64,000 nt of DNA, from the NCBI GenBank assembly GCA_016716525.1, contig JADJWE010000001.1, positions 248,001-312,000 of the forward strand, in the 5' to 3' direction. A program made the translations under genes and the position numbers. The notes beneath the pieces were generated by a model. It worked only from the letters and a program-made list of their open reading frames with translations. It searched no databases and was not told the DNA's origin. Shown here one piece after another: positions 8,775 to 16,772 of this stretch. Numbering within the stretch: position 1 is the first letter of the stretch; each line of letters starts with the position of its first letter. The DNA is from Candidatus Flexicrinis affinis. GTDB lineage: Bacteria > Chloroflexota > Anaerolineae > Aggregatilineales > Phototrophicaceae.

Positions 8775-10180
8775 ACAGGGCGATCCAATCGGTAGGTGCG
8801 TTTGGCGAGGGTATAGGCAAGTTCGGTGATCATCTCGGCGGCGTCTTCGTCGTCCACAATGCCGCGCACGACGAGACCGGCAAGCCAGTTGGCACTGACC
8901 CGCCGCCATACGTCGTGGCGGGCGGGGATCGACGGGAACGCGCGCGTGTCGTCGTTGAAGCCGGCCGTGTTGTAGATGCCGGCGGTTTCGACGACCGCGT
9001 CGAAGAAGCGCTCCATCCCATTGACGCTGTCGAAGAACCACCACGGTGGGCCGAGCTTGACGGCAGGGTAGTGGCCGGCCAGCGGCGCAAGTTCGCGGCT
9101 GTAGGTCGTCTCGTCGAGGTTGAACAGCACGAGCGTCAGGCGCGGATCGCTGCCGAATGCGTCAAGCAGCGGCTGAAGGTTCTGCGTGAATTCGCTGATG
9201 ATCGGGATGTCCGCGCCCATGTCGCGGCCAAACGTCTCATACAGCGCGCGGTTGTGGTTGCGGTCACTGCCGATGTGGAGCTGCATCACGAGGCCGTCCT
9301 CAACACTCATGCGCGCCATCTCGATCAGCATGTGGGCGGTGAAGGCGTCGGCGTCATGCGTATTGAGCTTTCCGGCCAGCGCGCGCTGGAAGATCGCGTT
9401 AGCCTCGTGGTCGGTGAACCGTTCGGTGTAGGCCGTGATTGCGGCGTGATCGGTGGCAGTCGCGCCCATCGACTTGAAGAACGCACGGCGGTTCTCGAGC
9501 GCGGCGATAAAGCTCGCGTAGTCCACGACATCGATGCCGGATGCGGCGCTGAGCGCGTCGATGTTCGCGCGCCACCCATCGGTGTCGAGGTTGATCACCG
9601 CATCGGGCCGAAAGGTCGGGATGACCCGGCCTTGCCATCCAGATTCGCGGATGCGGCGGTGCGCGTCGAGCGAGTCGCTGGCCGCGTCGGTCGTCGCCAG
9701 TACCTCGATGCTGAATCGTTCGAACAGCGCGCGCGGGCGGAACTCAGGCTGCGCGAGCTTTTCGGCGATGGCGTCATAAATGGTCACGGCGTTGGCGCCG
9801 TTCATCTTGTGCGAAATGCCAAAGACGTCGCGCAGCTCTTCCGAGAGCCAGATGCCGGTAGGAGTGGCGCGGAACAGGTACCAGTGGTCGCATACGGTCT
9901 GCCAGATCTTGCGGTGATCGGTCTCGACCGTGCCGCCGTCCTTGCGGGGGATGCCTAGCGACTCGAGCGCGATGCCCTGCGAGTACAGCATGCGGAAGAT
10001 GTAGTGGTCGGGGATGATGAGCAGGTCGACCGGCGAGCCGAACGTATACGACTCGTCGGCCAGAATCGCCGGGTTAACATGCCCGTGCGGGCAGATCAGC
10101 GGAAGGCCGCGCACACGCTCGTAGAGCGAACGCGCGATCTCGCGCCGCGCCGGGTCGGACGAAAACAGGCGGTCGCCCAT
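8771..10180 (-). CDS. uxaC: Uronate (glucuronate/galacturonate) isomerase
   Basis: A 469-residue protein with nearly the length of E. coli UxaC (470). It converts D-galacturonate to D-tagaturonate and D-glucuronate to D-fructuronate in the cytoplasm. The amidohydrolase-fold metal motif is seen near residue 34 (LICPHGHVNP), followed by the family segment around IIPDHYIFRMLYSQG. It is coupled on both sides: TGATG with the upstream oxidoreductase (shared base 10180) and ATGA with uxaE. The neighbouring importer and YesL-like gene point to pectin-derived uronides as the source. Confidence 0.95.
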   Translation of the reverse strand: MGDRLFSSDPARREIARSLYERVRGLPLICPHGHVNPAILADESYTFGSPVDLLIIPDHYIFRMLYSQGIALESLGIPRKDGGTVETDHRKIWQTVCDHWYLFRATPTGIWLSEELRDVFGISHKMNGANAVTIYDAIAEKLAQPEFRPRALFERFSIEVLATTDAASDSLDAHRRIRESGWQGRVIPTFRPDAVINLDTDGWRANIDALSAASGIDVVDYASFIAALENRRAFFKSMGATATDHAAITAYTERFTDHEANAIFQRALAGKLNTHDADAFTAHMLIEMARMSVEDGLVMQLHIGSDRNHNRALYETFGRDMGADIPIISEFTQNLQPLLDAFGSDPRLTLVLFNLDETTYSRELAPLAGHYPAVKLGPPWWFFDSVNGMERFFDAVVETAGIYNTAGFNDDTRAFPSIPARHDVWRRVSANWLAGLVVRGIVDDEDAAEMITELAYTLAKRTYRLDRPV

Positions 10181-11526
10181 CAGTCTCCCTGCGCTTCTAC
10201 CGGCGGTCTGGGCGACTTGGCGGCGCGCAGCACCGGGAACAGCTCGTCGATGTCGATCCGGCGCCCAGTCTCCATCGACAGGTTGGCGGCGATCCCGACG
10301 ATGACCGCCGCGGCGCCGTCGATGTGGCTGGCTGCGCGGTGGTACGGGTCGGGCGGCGGATCGGCCATGAAGATGTCTCTGAGCATGACCGGGTCGGCGC
10401 CCCCGTGGCCGCCTTCGCCGTGCGGCACGTCGACGTCGTACGGCTCGCCGAACATCGGATACACGCGCATGCGTGTCGTTTTGAATGCGCCTTTGCTGGC
10501 CGTTGCCGCGCGCCCGTCACCCATCAGGTGATTGATGTTCTCGACGATGTCCATCTCGATCCGCCCGCGCGTGCCGGTGATGGCAACACGCAGTCCTTCC
10601 CACGGCGAGTAGGCGACCAGACAGTAGGACAGGATGGCGCCGTTGCCATAGCGCACCGACACGCTCATCGTGTCCTCGATGTCGATCGGTTCGCCGAAAA
10701 CGTTGCGATCGCGCAGGTAGCCGGTCTCGGCCTCGGCGTTCAGGTACAGTCCGCGGAAGACCTCTTTCTCGTCTAGGAACAGCGCAAACGGGTCGTTGGC
10801 CGCTTCGGGTTCGCCGGTGTATCGCTTGTAGTTGTAGTGTTCGCCGCGCGCTTCGGCATTCTGCTTGCCGTAGAACAGCAGCCCGCCCATCGCGTTGACC
10901 TGCGTCGGATACGAGTCGATCCACCAGTTCACGAGGTCGAAGTGGTGGCTGGCCTTGTGGATAAGCAGGCCGCCGCTGTTCTGCTTCTCGCGGTGCCAAC
11001 GGCGGAAGTAGTCTGCACCATGGCTGGTGTCCAGCAGCCATGAGAAGTCGACCGAGAGCGGCCGGCCGACCGCGCCGTCGATCACCAGCTTGCGAAACTG
11101 CGTATAGGCCGGCGCGTAGCGGTAGTTGAACGTCACGCGCAGCGAACGCCCTGTCCGCGCGATGGCGTCATAAATGGCGTTGAGCCGGCCTAAGTCGGTA
11201 GTCAGCGGCTTTTCGGTGATGACGTCCGCGCCAAGCTCCATCGCCCGCACGATGTACTGATGATGCGTGCAGTCCATCGTCGCGATGATGACCACATCGG
11301 GCTTGGTCTCCGCCATCATGCGGTCGAAATCGCGTGCGGCGTAGGTCGGACGCGGAGGGTGCTGATACTCGCGACCGATCAGATCGTTGTACCAATCCAT
11401 GCGCGTCTGGCTTGGGTCGCACAGCGCGACCAGCTCGCAGCTGTCACGGTACGTTCTGCAAACCGCTTCGAAGAACATGCCGGAGCGTGATCCCGTTCCG
11501 ACAATCGCGTAACGTTTGGAGCTCAC
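10180..11526 (-). CDS. Gfo/Idh/MocA-family oxidoreductase (long form)
   Basis: A 448-residue oxidoreductase, longer than the ~340-370 residues usual for the family. The nucleotide-binding loop is GTGSRSG at 11-17 and the conserved EKPLTTDL motif lies near residue 106. It shares one base with the uxaC start (TGATG), so it is translated with the uronate pathway. A role in oxidising or reducing a uronate or an oligogalacturonide end is plausible, and it could replace the missing fructuronate reductase step, but no residue proves this. Confidence 0.9.
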   Translation of the reverse strand: MSSKRYAIVGTGSRSGMFFEAVCRTYRDSCELVALCDPSQTRMDWYNDLIGREYQHPPRPTYAARDFDRMMAETKPDVVIIATMDCTHHQYIVRAMELGADVITEKPLTTDLGRLNAIYDAIARTGRSLRVTFNYRYAPAYTQFRKLVIDGAVGRPLSVDFSWLLDTSHGADYFRRWHREKQNSGGLLIHKASHHFDLVNWWIDSYPTQVNAMGGLLFYGKQNAEARGEHYNYKRYTGEPEAANDPFALFLDEKEVFRGLYLNAEAETGYLRDRNVFGEPIDIEDTMSVSVRYGNGAILSYCLVAYSPWEGLRVAITGTRGRIEMDIVENINHLMGDGRAATASKGAFKTTRMRVYPMFGEPYDVDVPHGEGGHGGADPVMLRDIFMADPPPDPYHRAASHIDGAAAVIVGIAANLSMETGRRIDIDELFPVLRAAKSPRPPVEAQGD

Positions 11527-11536
11527 GCACTACTCC

Positions 11537-12205
11537 TTAGTGTTTGGTGGGAAGCAGCGACTCAATTTGCTCTGCCGACAGATGGTCCTGAATGACCGGC
11601 CACGTGCCAACGCAGGCGATCCATGCGCATACTGATGCTGTCACGAGCACGATGAAGCCGCGCGGCAGAAACAACGTGACCATGACCGGAAAGACCACCG
11701 CTAGCGACCATAAGAACGATTGCAGCGGGTGGACAGCGATCAACCGCAAGGACGACAGCAGCACCTGCTTGACGCTCATGTCGTCCAGCATTACCAGCAG
11801 CGGCCACGCATACAGGTTGACCATGACCAACGCTGCCGCGGCGAACAGCGTCACACTGCGCGACAGGAACGCGATCGGATCGCCGGTCATGTCCATGTGG
11901 GCGAAGATCGACGTATTGAGCACGACCAGCCCACCCACAACAAGGTCGACGATGCCGATCAGCGTCGCTTTGAGCCAATGCGCGCGCACCCCGCCGAAGA
12001 ACGCGCTGAACACGTCGGTTTGAAACCCGCGCGTGCGCGTTGACCAATAGGCGAACAGGCCGGCGGTGGCCGCAGGGATGGTCACCAGCGGGATGCACAG
12101 CAGCGCCCACAGGATGTTGACCAGCACGAAGCTGCCCCAGCGCTCGGCGTGCTCAACGAGCTCGGCACGTTCGGTACGTGGCGTGGAAACCGGCGGGTTG
12201 GACAC
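11537..12205 (-). CDS. DUF624/YesL-family membrane protein
   Basis: A 222-residue integral membrane protein with about five hydrophobic segments (near 25-52, 75-97, 107-135, 155-175 and 178-200). The opening and the ALLCIPLVTIPAATAGLF stretch are typical of DUF624/YesL, a family of unknown function found beside CUT1 sugar importers. In Bacillus subtilis yesL belongs to the rhamnogalacturonan operon, which matches the uronate genes here. The start is GTG 12205, with AAGGGG inside the end of the preceding permease gene. Confidence 0.85.
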   Translation of the reverse strand: MSNPPVSTPRTERAELVEHAERWGSFVLVNILWALLCIPLVTIPAATAGLFAYWSTRTRGFQTDVFSAFFGGVRAHWLKATLIGIVDLVVGGLVVLNTSIFAHMDMTGDPIAFLSRSVTLFAAAALVMVNLYAWPLLVMLDDMSVKQVLLSSLRLIAVHPLQSFLWSLAVVFPVMVTLFLPRGFIVLVTASVCAWIACVGTWPVIQDHLSAEQIESLLPTKH

Positions 12206-12209
12206 CGTG

Positions 12210-13091
12210 TCACCCCTTCAGGCCGGTCGTGGCGATGCCTTCAACAAGGTAGCGCTGGAAGAATACGAAGATCAGGATGACCGGCACCAGCGAGAGCGTG
12301 AGCATGGCGAACACCGCGCCCCAGTTGTTGATACTGCCGGTATCGGTGTATGCCCGCAGCGCGACCGCGACCGTATACAGGTTCGGATTCTGCAAGTATA
12401 CCAACGGCCCGAGGAAATCTTCCCACGTCCAATAGAACGAGAAGATCGCAGCGGTGACCAGCGCCGGCACGATCTGCGGAAGGATGATGCGAAAGAAGAT
12501 GCCGCCCTTGCTGCTGCCGTCGATCATCGCCGCTTCGTCCAGTTCGATCGGGATGCCACGGATGAACTGCACGATCATAAAGATGAAGAACACATCGCCA
12601 CCCAGCCGTGGGATCAGCAGCGGCAGAAATGTGTTGATCCAGTCCAGCTCGTTGAAGATGATGTACTGCGGGATCATCAGGATCTGGCTGGGCAGCATGA
12701 GCGTGAGCAGCATGATCGAGAACCAGATGTCGCGCCCGCGGAACTTCACACGGGCGAACCCGTACGCCACGATGGCCGAACTGACGACCGTGAACAGCGT
12801 GCCGACGCCGGCATGAATGAACGAGTTGCGGAAAAACGTCTCGAACGTGATGCCGCCGAACCCGCTCCAGCCTTCGGCGTAGTTCTCGAAGCGCAGGGTG
12901 GAGGGGATGAGCGACGTGACGTTCGTCCAGATTTCATCCAGCGGCTTGAGCGAACTGGCGACCAGCCACGCGACCGGGTACAGCATGACGATGGCCAGCG
13001 CGATGACGACCACGTAATACGTGACGGTCTGCGACAATTGTGTGCGCCTGCGCTGACGTTGATAAGTATCGAACTTCAATGCCTGCTGCAT
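12210..13091 (-). CDS. Carbohydrate ABC transporter permease, MalG type
   Basis: A 293-residue permease. The frame extends upstream, but ATG 13091 (MQQALKFDTY) is chosen because it lies seven bases after the stop of the partner permease. Six hydrophobic segments are visible. The EAA loop is at about 188-210 (LDEAAMIDGSSKGGIFFRIILPQI). It is part of the importer with the MalF-type gene and the binding protein at 14211-15509. No ATPase gene is present in this operon. Confidence 0.92.
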   Translation of the reverse strand: MQQALKFDTYQRQRRRTQLSQTVTYYVVVIALAIVMLYPVAWLVASSLKPLDEIWTNVTSLIPSTLRFENYAEGWSGFGGITFETFFRNSFIHAGVGTLFTVVSSAIVAYGFARVKFRGRDIWFSIMLLTLMLPSQILMIPQYIIFNELDWINTFLPLLIPRLGGDVFFIFMIVQFIRGIPIELDEAAMIDGSSKGGIFFRIILPQIVPALVTAAIFSFYWTWEDFLGPLVYLQNPNLYTVAVALRAYTDTGSINNWGAVFAMLTLSLVPVILIFVFFQRYLVEGIATTGLKG

Positions 13092-13098
13092 GATACGC

Positions 13099-14082
13099 CT
13101 AGCTCTCTTTGGTCTCGTAATACACCCAATAGCGCGAGGTGCGGAAGCTGATAAACGTGAAGAACGCAATCAGCAGCAGCAGGACCCATGCCATCGCCGC
13201 CGCATAGCCCATTTGGAAGTCGTTGAAGGCGCGCCGGTAGAGGTAGAGGGCGTAAAATAGCGTGCTGTCGAGCGGGTTGCCGGCCGTAATCACGAACGCT
13301 TGCGTGAACACGCGGAAACCCGAAATGAGCTGCATGATGAAATTGAAGAAGATGATCGGAGTGATCAGCGGCAGCGTGACCCGCAGGAACTTCTGCCACG
13401 CGGTCGCACCGTCGATCGACGCCGCCTCGTAGTATTCAGCCGGGACCTGGCGCAAGCCGGCGAGGAAGATCAGCATCGGCGAGCCGAACTGCCACACCGC
13501 CAGCAGGATCAGCGTCCAGATTGCGGTGTCCGGGTTGCCGAACCAGTTCAGGCGCTCAATGCCGACGAAACCGAGCAGTGTGTTGACTACGCCTTCGTTG
13601 ACGCGCCCGTCACCGCCGAAGAGCTGCCGCCACATGACCGCGACGGCGACGCTGCCGCCGATAACCGACGGGATGTAGTATGCCGCGCGGAACCAGTACA
13701 CGCCGCGCCGTTTCGTATTCAACAGCATAGCGACGGCCAGTGCGAAGATCAGGCGCAGCGGGACGGCGACGAGCACATACTTGAACGTGGCGGCCACCGA
13801 CCGGCCGTAGCGGATGTCGGAGTTGAACATGCGGTCGAAGTTGGCCAGCCCGATCCACTCGCCGCCGCGCAGCAGGTGATAATCCGTAAACGCGAGATAG
13901 AGCGAAATCGCGATCGGGATCATACTGAACGCGAAGAAGCCGATCAGCCACGGCGAGATGAACATGTAGCCCACGACGTCGTTGCGCTTGAAGTCTTTGT
14001 TGCGGGCTTTCGTCTTCGCGGCGCTTAACAGCGCGTCCTGGACGCGCTCTGGGCCGGGTATTGCTGCTGCGGGTTCTGTCAT
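13099..14082 (-). CDS. Carbohydrate ABC transporter permease, MalF type
   Basis: A 327-residue permease starting at ATG 14082 (MTEPAAAIPG), with GGGA about 11 bases upstream; an in-frame TTG 27 bases earlier is less likely. A cytoplasmic N-terminus of about 35 residues precedes the first helix (VGYMFISPWLIGFFAFSM). The EAA loop is EAASIDGATAWQKFLRVTLP at about two-thirds of the protein. It lies 128 bases downstream of the binding-protein gene, with a GC-rich stem-loop between them. Confidence 0.92.
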   Translation of the reverse strand: MTEPAAAIPGPERVQDALLSAAKTKARNKDFKRNDVVGYMFISPWLIGFFAFSMIPIAISLYLAFTDYHLLRGGEWIGLANFDRMFNSDIRYGRSVAATFKYVLVAVPLRLIFALAVAMLLNTKRRGVYWFRAAYYIPSVIGGSVAVAVMWRQLFGGDGRVNEGVVNTLLGFVGIERLNWFGNPDTAIWTLILLAVWQFGSPMLIFLAGLRQVPAEYYEAASIDGATAWQKFLRVTLPLITPIIFFNFIMQLISGFRVFTQAFVITAGNPLDSTLFYALYLYRRAFNDFQMGYAAAMAWVLLLLIAFFTFISFRTSRYWVYYETKES

Positions 14083-14170
14083 CACCGTGTCCCGATAACC
14101 AACCAACAAACTCTATTTAATGCGGCGCCGCTTCCGCCTATTCTGTCACGGCCGATCTGCGGCTTTGGGT

Positions 14171-14200
14171 GCGGGGAGGCGCTGCCAGACGCCTCCCCGC
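14171..14200 (-). promoter_or_regulatory. Intercistronic stem-loop between binding-protein and permease genes
   Basis: GCGGGGAGGCG (14171-14181) and CGCCTCCCCGC (14190-14200) pair perfectly over 11 bp with an 8-base loop. It starts 11 bases after the binding-protein stop codon in the direction of transcription, and no T-run follows. Probably stabilises the upstream message or partly terminates. Confidence 0.8.
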
Positions 14201-14210
14201 GGAACGGATA

Positions 14211-15509
14211 CTAGTTGCCGGACAGGATGGCCTGCGCTTCCGAACGGAAGATCGCCAAGCCGTCCTCGACAGAAAGCTGACCGTACAGGACGGGATCGTG
14301 GAACAGCGGCAGCCACACGTTGTTGCGGATGTCATTATATCCCGGCGGGTTCGGCGGGAAGATTGGGCTGACGTCAGTGGCGACGCGCTCGAGGAAGTCG
14401 AACGTCTCGACGCCGACCGGTTCAAGGTTAGGGGCCATGTATTCGCGGATCGCAGACGAGACCGGCACGCCGCGCTCTGCCGCGAGGATGTCGTTGGCTT
14501 CTTCGCTGTTGGTGAAGAAGCTGATGAAGTCGGCGGCGAGTTCCGGTGTTTCGCAGTCCGACGTAATCGAGAAGAACATCGACGGCTTCAGGTAGTTGGC
14601 AGCGCCCACGGCATCAACGGGTCGGGGCATCGGCCACAGTTTCAAGTTGGCGTCCTCGCCGCGCGCGCTGAAGATCGCGACGACCTGATTGCTCCACTGG
14701 TACTGCATCGCGGCCGCGCCGGCGACGATCGGGGAGTTTTCCGGGCCACCCGCGTATTGCGAAGCTTCTTCCAACGTCATGATCGCGCCAGCTTCCTGCA
14801 GGCGCAGCAGGCGATTGAAGTGGTCCGCGATGACCGAGTCATCCTCGTAGCCGAAGTCGGTGTTGTCTTCGCTGAATGGGTTGGTGCCCATCGACACCAT
14901 CATCGCCGTCCAGATCTGGTCGTCGCCGAGTGACGGGTTGCCGTAGGCCCAACTGCCGGTCGCTTTGTGATATTGAAGCGCAATTTCTTCGAAGTCGGCC
15001 CACGTCCAGTCCGGCGCCGGGAGCTCGACACCTGCCGCTTCGAACGCGTCGACGTCGATGATGATCGACTGCGAGTTGGTGCCGAGGCTCAAGCCGTAAA
15101 GCTGGCCCTCCACGCGACCACCTTCGAGATAGACTTCATCGACATTGCTGAGGTCCAGCGCGCCGGATTCAACGAACGGATCGAGCGGCGCAAGCAAACC
15201 ATTGCGCGCCCACTCGGCTAGATAAGCGTAGTCCTGCTGCATGACGCACGCCAGCTCGCCACCGGCGGCCTGCGTGTTCATCAGCGTCCAATAGTCATTG
15301 AAGTTGGCGAATTCATAGACGATATCGACACCGGGGTTCGCGGCTTCATACATTTCGACCACGGCGATCGTACGGTCGTGGCGATTCTGCGAACCCCACC
15401 AAACGAGGCGCATTACCTGCGCATCTTGCGCCAACGCCGCGCCGCCCATCACCAGAACGAGGGCAGCGAGTGTCAGCAATAGAGCGAACTTGCGACGTGA
15501 GACATACAT
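14211..15509 (-). CDS. Extracellular sugar-binding protein of ABC importer (uronate locus)
   Basis: A 432-residue family-1 solute-binding protein. The Sec signal covers about residues 1-27 (MYVSRRKF, hydrophobic core, cleavage ALA/QD), without a lipobox cysteine. Two starts are possible: ATG 15509, with GAGAGG 12 bases upstream, or ATG 15521, where GAGAGG would touch the start codon; the shorter form is preferred. It is first in the operon that leads to uxaC and uxaE and is controlled by the divergent LacI region at 15549-15692, so an oligogalacturonide or related uronide is the likely ligand (inference). Confidence 0.9.
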   Translation of the reverse strand: MYVSRRKFALLLTLAALVLVMGGAALAQDAQVMRLVWWGSQNRHDRTIAVVEMYEAANPGVDIVYEFANFNDYWTLMNTQAAGGELACVMQQDYAYLAEWARNGLLAPLDPFVESGALDLSNVDEVYLEGGRVEGQLYGLSLGTNSQSIIIDVDAFEAAGVELPAPDWTWADFEEIALQYHKATGSWAYGNPSLGDDQIWTAMMVSMGTNPFSEDNTDFGYEDDSVIADHFNRLLRLQEAGAIMTLEEASQYAGGPENSPIVAGAAAMQYQWSNQVVAIFSARGEDANLKLWPMPRPVDAVGAANYLKPSMFFSITSDCETPELAADFISFFTNSEEANDILAAERGVPVSSAIREYMAPNLEPVGVETFDFLERVATDVSPIFPPNPPGYNDIRNNVWLPLFHDPVLYGQLSVEDGLAIFRSEAQAILSGN

Positions 15510-15548
15510 AGTTTGAAACATCCTCTCAGTACTTGACGACCTTCTGTA

Positions 15549-15574
15549 GTCTGACTTGACCGGTCAAGTCAGAC
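15549..15574. promoter_or_regulatory. LacI-type operator O1, 26-bp perfect palindrome
   Basis: The left arm GTCTGACTTGACC (15549-15561) is followed directly by its exact reverse complement (15562-15574), with the central CG typical of LacI-family operators. Outer arms CTGTAGT (15544-15550) and ACTACAG (15579-15585) add partial symmetry. It lies just downstream of the minus-strand promoter, so repressor binding would block the uronate operon. Confidence 0.85.
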
Positions 15575-15585
15575 CTGTACTACAG

Positions 15586-15612
15586 ATAACAAGACTCGTG
15601 CCATTTTGTCAA
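15586..15612 (-). promoter_or_regulatory. Promoter of the uronate importer operon
   Basis: On the minus strand TTGACA (15607-15612) is a consensus -35 element; TGTTAT (15586-15591) can serve as -10 with a 15-base spacer, slightly short. Transcription would start near 15579, at the upstream edge of operator O1. Confidence 0.5.
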
Positions 15613-15627
15613 ATATCTGACGAGTTT

Positions 15628-15655
15628 TTGCCACAATTCGAACGTGTGCTATGAT
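15628..15655 (+). promoter_or_regulatory. Promoter of the lacI-DHDPS-OYE operon
   Basis: TTGCCA (15628-15633), a 16-base spacer and TATGAT (15650-15655) give a good sigma70 match. The predicted start near 15662 lies upstream of operator O2. Confidence 0.65.
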
Positions 15656-15677
15656 AGGTAGCGAGCAGTCGGATCGT

Positions 15678-15692
15678 GTTGAACGGTCAAGT
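15678..15692. promoter_or_regulatory. LacI-type operator O2
   Basis: GTTGAACGGTCAAGT matches 13 of 15 bases of the core of O1 (CTTGACCGGTCAAGT). It lies in the leader of the lacI gene, about 124 bp centre to centre from O1, so autoregulation and looping between O1 and O2 are possible. Confidence 0.65.
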
Positions 15693-15710
15693 ATGGTAGA
15701 GTAATTCTTG

Positions 15711-16772
15711 ATGCCGACAAGTAACGACAAACCCCTCACCATTCGCGATATCGCACGGTTGGCCCACGTGTCGTATCAAACTGTGTCGCTTGTCATCAAC
15801 GGCAAGCCCGGCGTCTCCGACAAGACGCGGCGCGAGATTATGCGCCTGATGGAAGAGCACGACTTCCGCCCGAACCGCGCCGCGCAAATGCTGACCACCC
15901 AACGCTCGAAGACGCTCGAGCTGATCGTGGTCGATGTGAACTACGGCGGCCGGTTGGCCGACTCGACCAAACAAATGGTGCGGGTCGCCAAAGAGGCCGG
16001 CTACAGCCTGCTGATTTCCGAAGCGACGGCGCAAAACCTTGAAACCGCGTTGGAGTCGGCCGGGTCGCGCATGGTCGAAGGCGTCGTGTTATACGCGCCG
16101 AGACTGCGCGTGCCGGATGAAACACTTACGGCGTGGAGCCGCGGGATTCCGGTCGTTCGGCGCGACTACGTGCCAAGCTCTCGGTTGGCGTGGGTCGGCT
16201 TCGATCAGGTTTTCGCCAGCCGAATCGCTGTGGAGCACTTGCTTGAGCTGGGCCACACGCAGATCGCGTCCGTGCCGCCAGAAGCCGACCTTCACAATGG
16301 ATACTGGCGGCATATCACCATTCAACAGTCCTTGCGCGAGCATGGCCTTGAGCTGGTAGCCTATGCCGAAGGCGATTACTCGATGGGCAGCGGCTATGCC
16401 GGCGTGCAGGAGATCCTCGCGACCGGCAAACCGTTCACCGCGTTAATCGTCGGGACGGACAACATGGCGCTCGGCGCGCTGCGGGCGCTGCGCGAGGCCG
16501 GTCTGCGCGTACCTGACGACGTGTCCGTCATCAGCTTCGACAATTCCGAACTGTCGCAATACACCGAGCCGCCGCTCACGACGGTCGAATTTAAGTTCAG
16601 CAAACAGGATGAAATCGCGGTCAAATTCCTGCTTGAATTGATCGCCGATCCGACGATTGAACTGCATCACCGTGTGCTCTCGCCGACGTTGATCGAACGG
16701 GCAAGCACGCGCGCGCTGACCTCAAAACACCGATCGTCCCGTGCTAGTGCTAAGAAGGGTGAAGACTCATGA
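15711..16772 (+). CDS. LacI-family transcriptional repressor of the uronate divergon
   Basis: A 353-residue regulator. The helix-turn-helix and hinge occupy residues 1-60 (LTIRDIARLAHVSYQTVSLVINGKPGV; hinge near FRPNRAAQML). The periplasmic-binding-like sensor domain follows from about 65 and ends with YTEPPLTTVEF, a usual LacI/GalR signature. It is cytoplasmic. Two matching palindromes, one before the divergent uronate operon and one before this gene, are its likely targets. Its stop overlaps the next start (ATGA, 16769-16772), so it is coexpressed with the enzymes it probably controls. Confidence 0.93.
   Translation: MPTSNDKPLTIRDIARLAHVSYQTVSLVINGKPGVSDKTRREIMRLMEEHDFRPNRAAQMLTTQRSKTLELIVVDVNYGGRLADSTKQMVRVAKEAGYSLLISEATAQNLETALESAGSRMVEGVVLYAPRLRVPDETLTAWSRGIPVVRRDYVPSSRLAWVGFDQVFASRIAVEHLLELGHTQIASVPPEADLHNGYWRHITIQQSLREHGLELVAYAEGDYSMGSGYAGVQEILATGKPFTALIVGTDNMALGALRALREAGLRVPDDVSVISFDNSELSQYTEPPLTTVEFKFSKQDEIAVKFLLELIADPTIELHHRVLSPTLIERASTRALTSKHRSSRASAKKGEDS

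Noticed and set aside
7344..8795. 483-codon plus-strand frame opposite uxaE
   Set aside because: Shadow of the UxaE reading frame; low-complexity, no family features.
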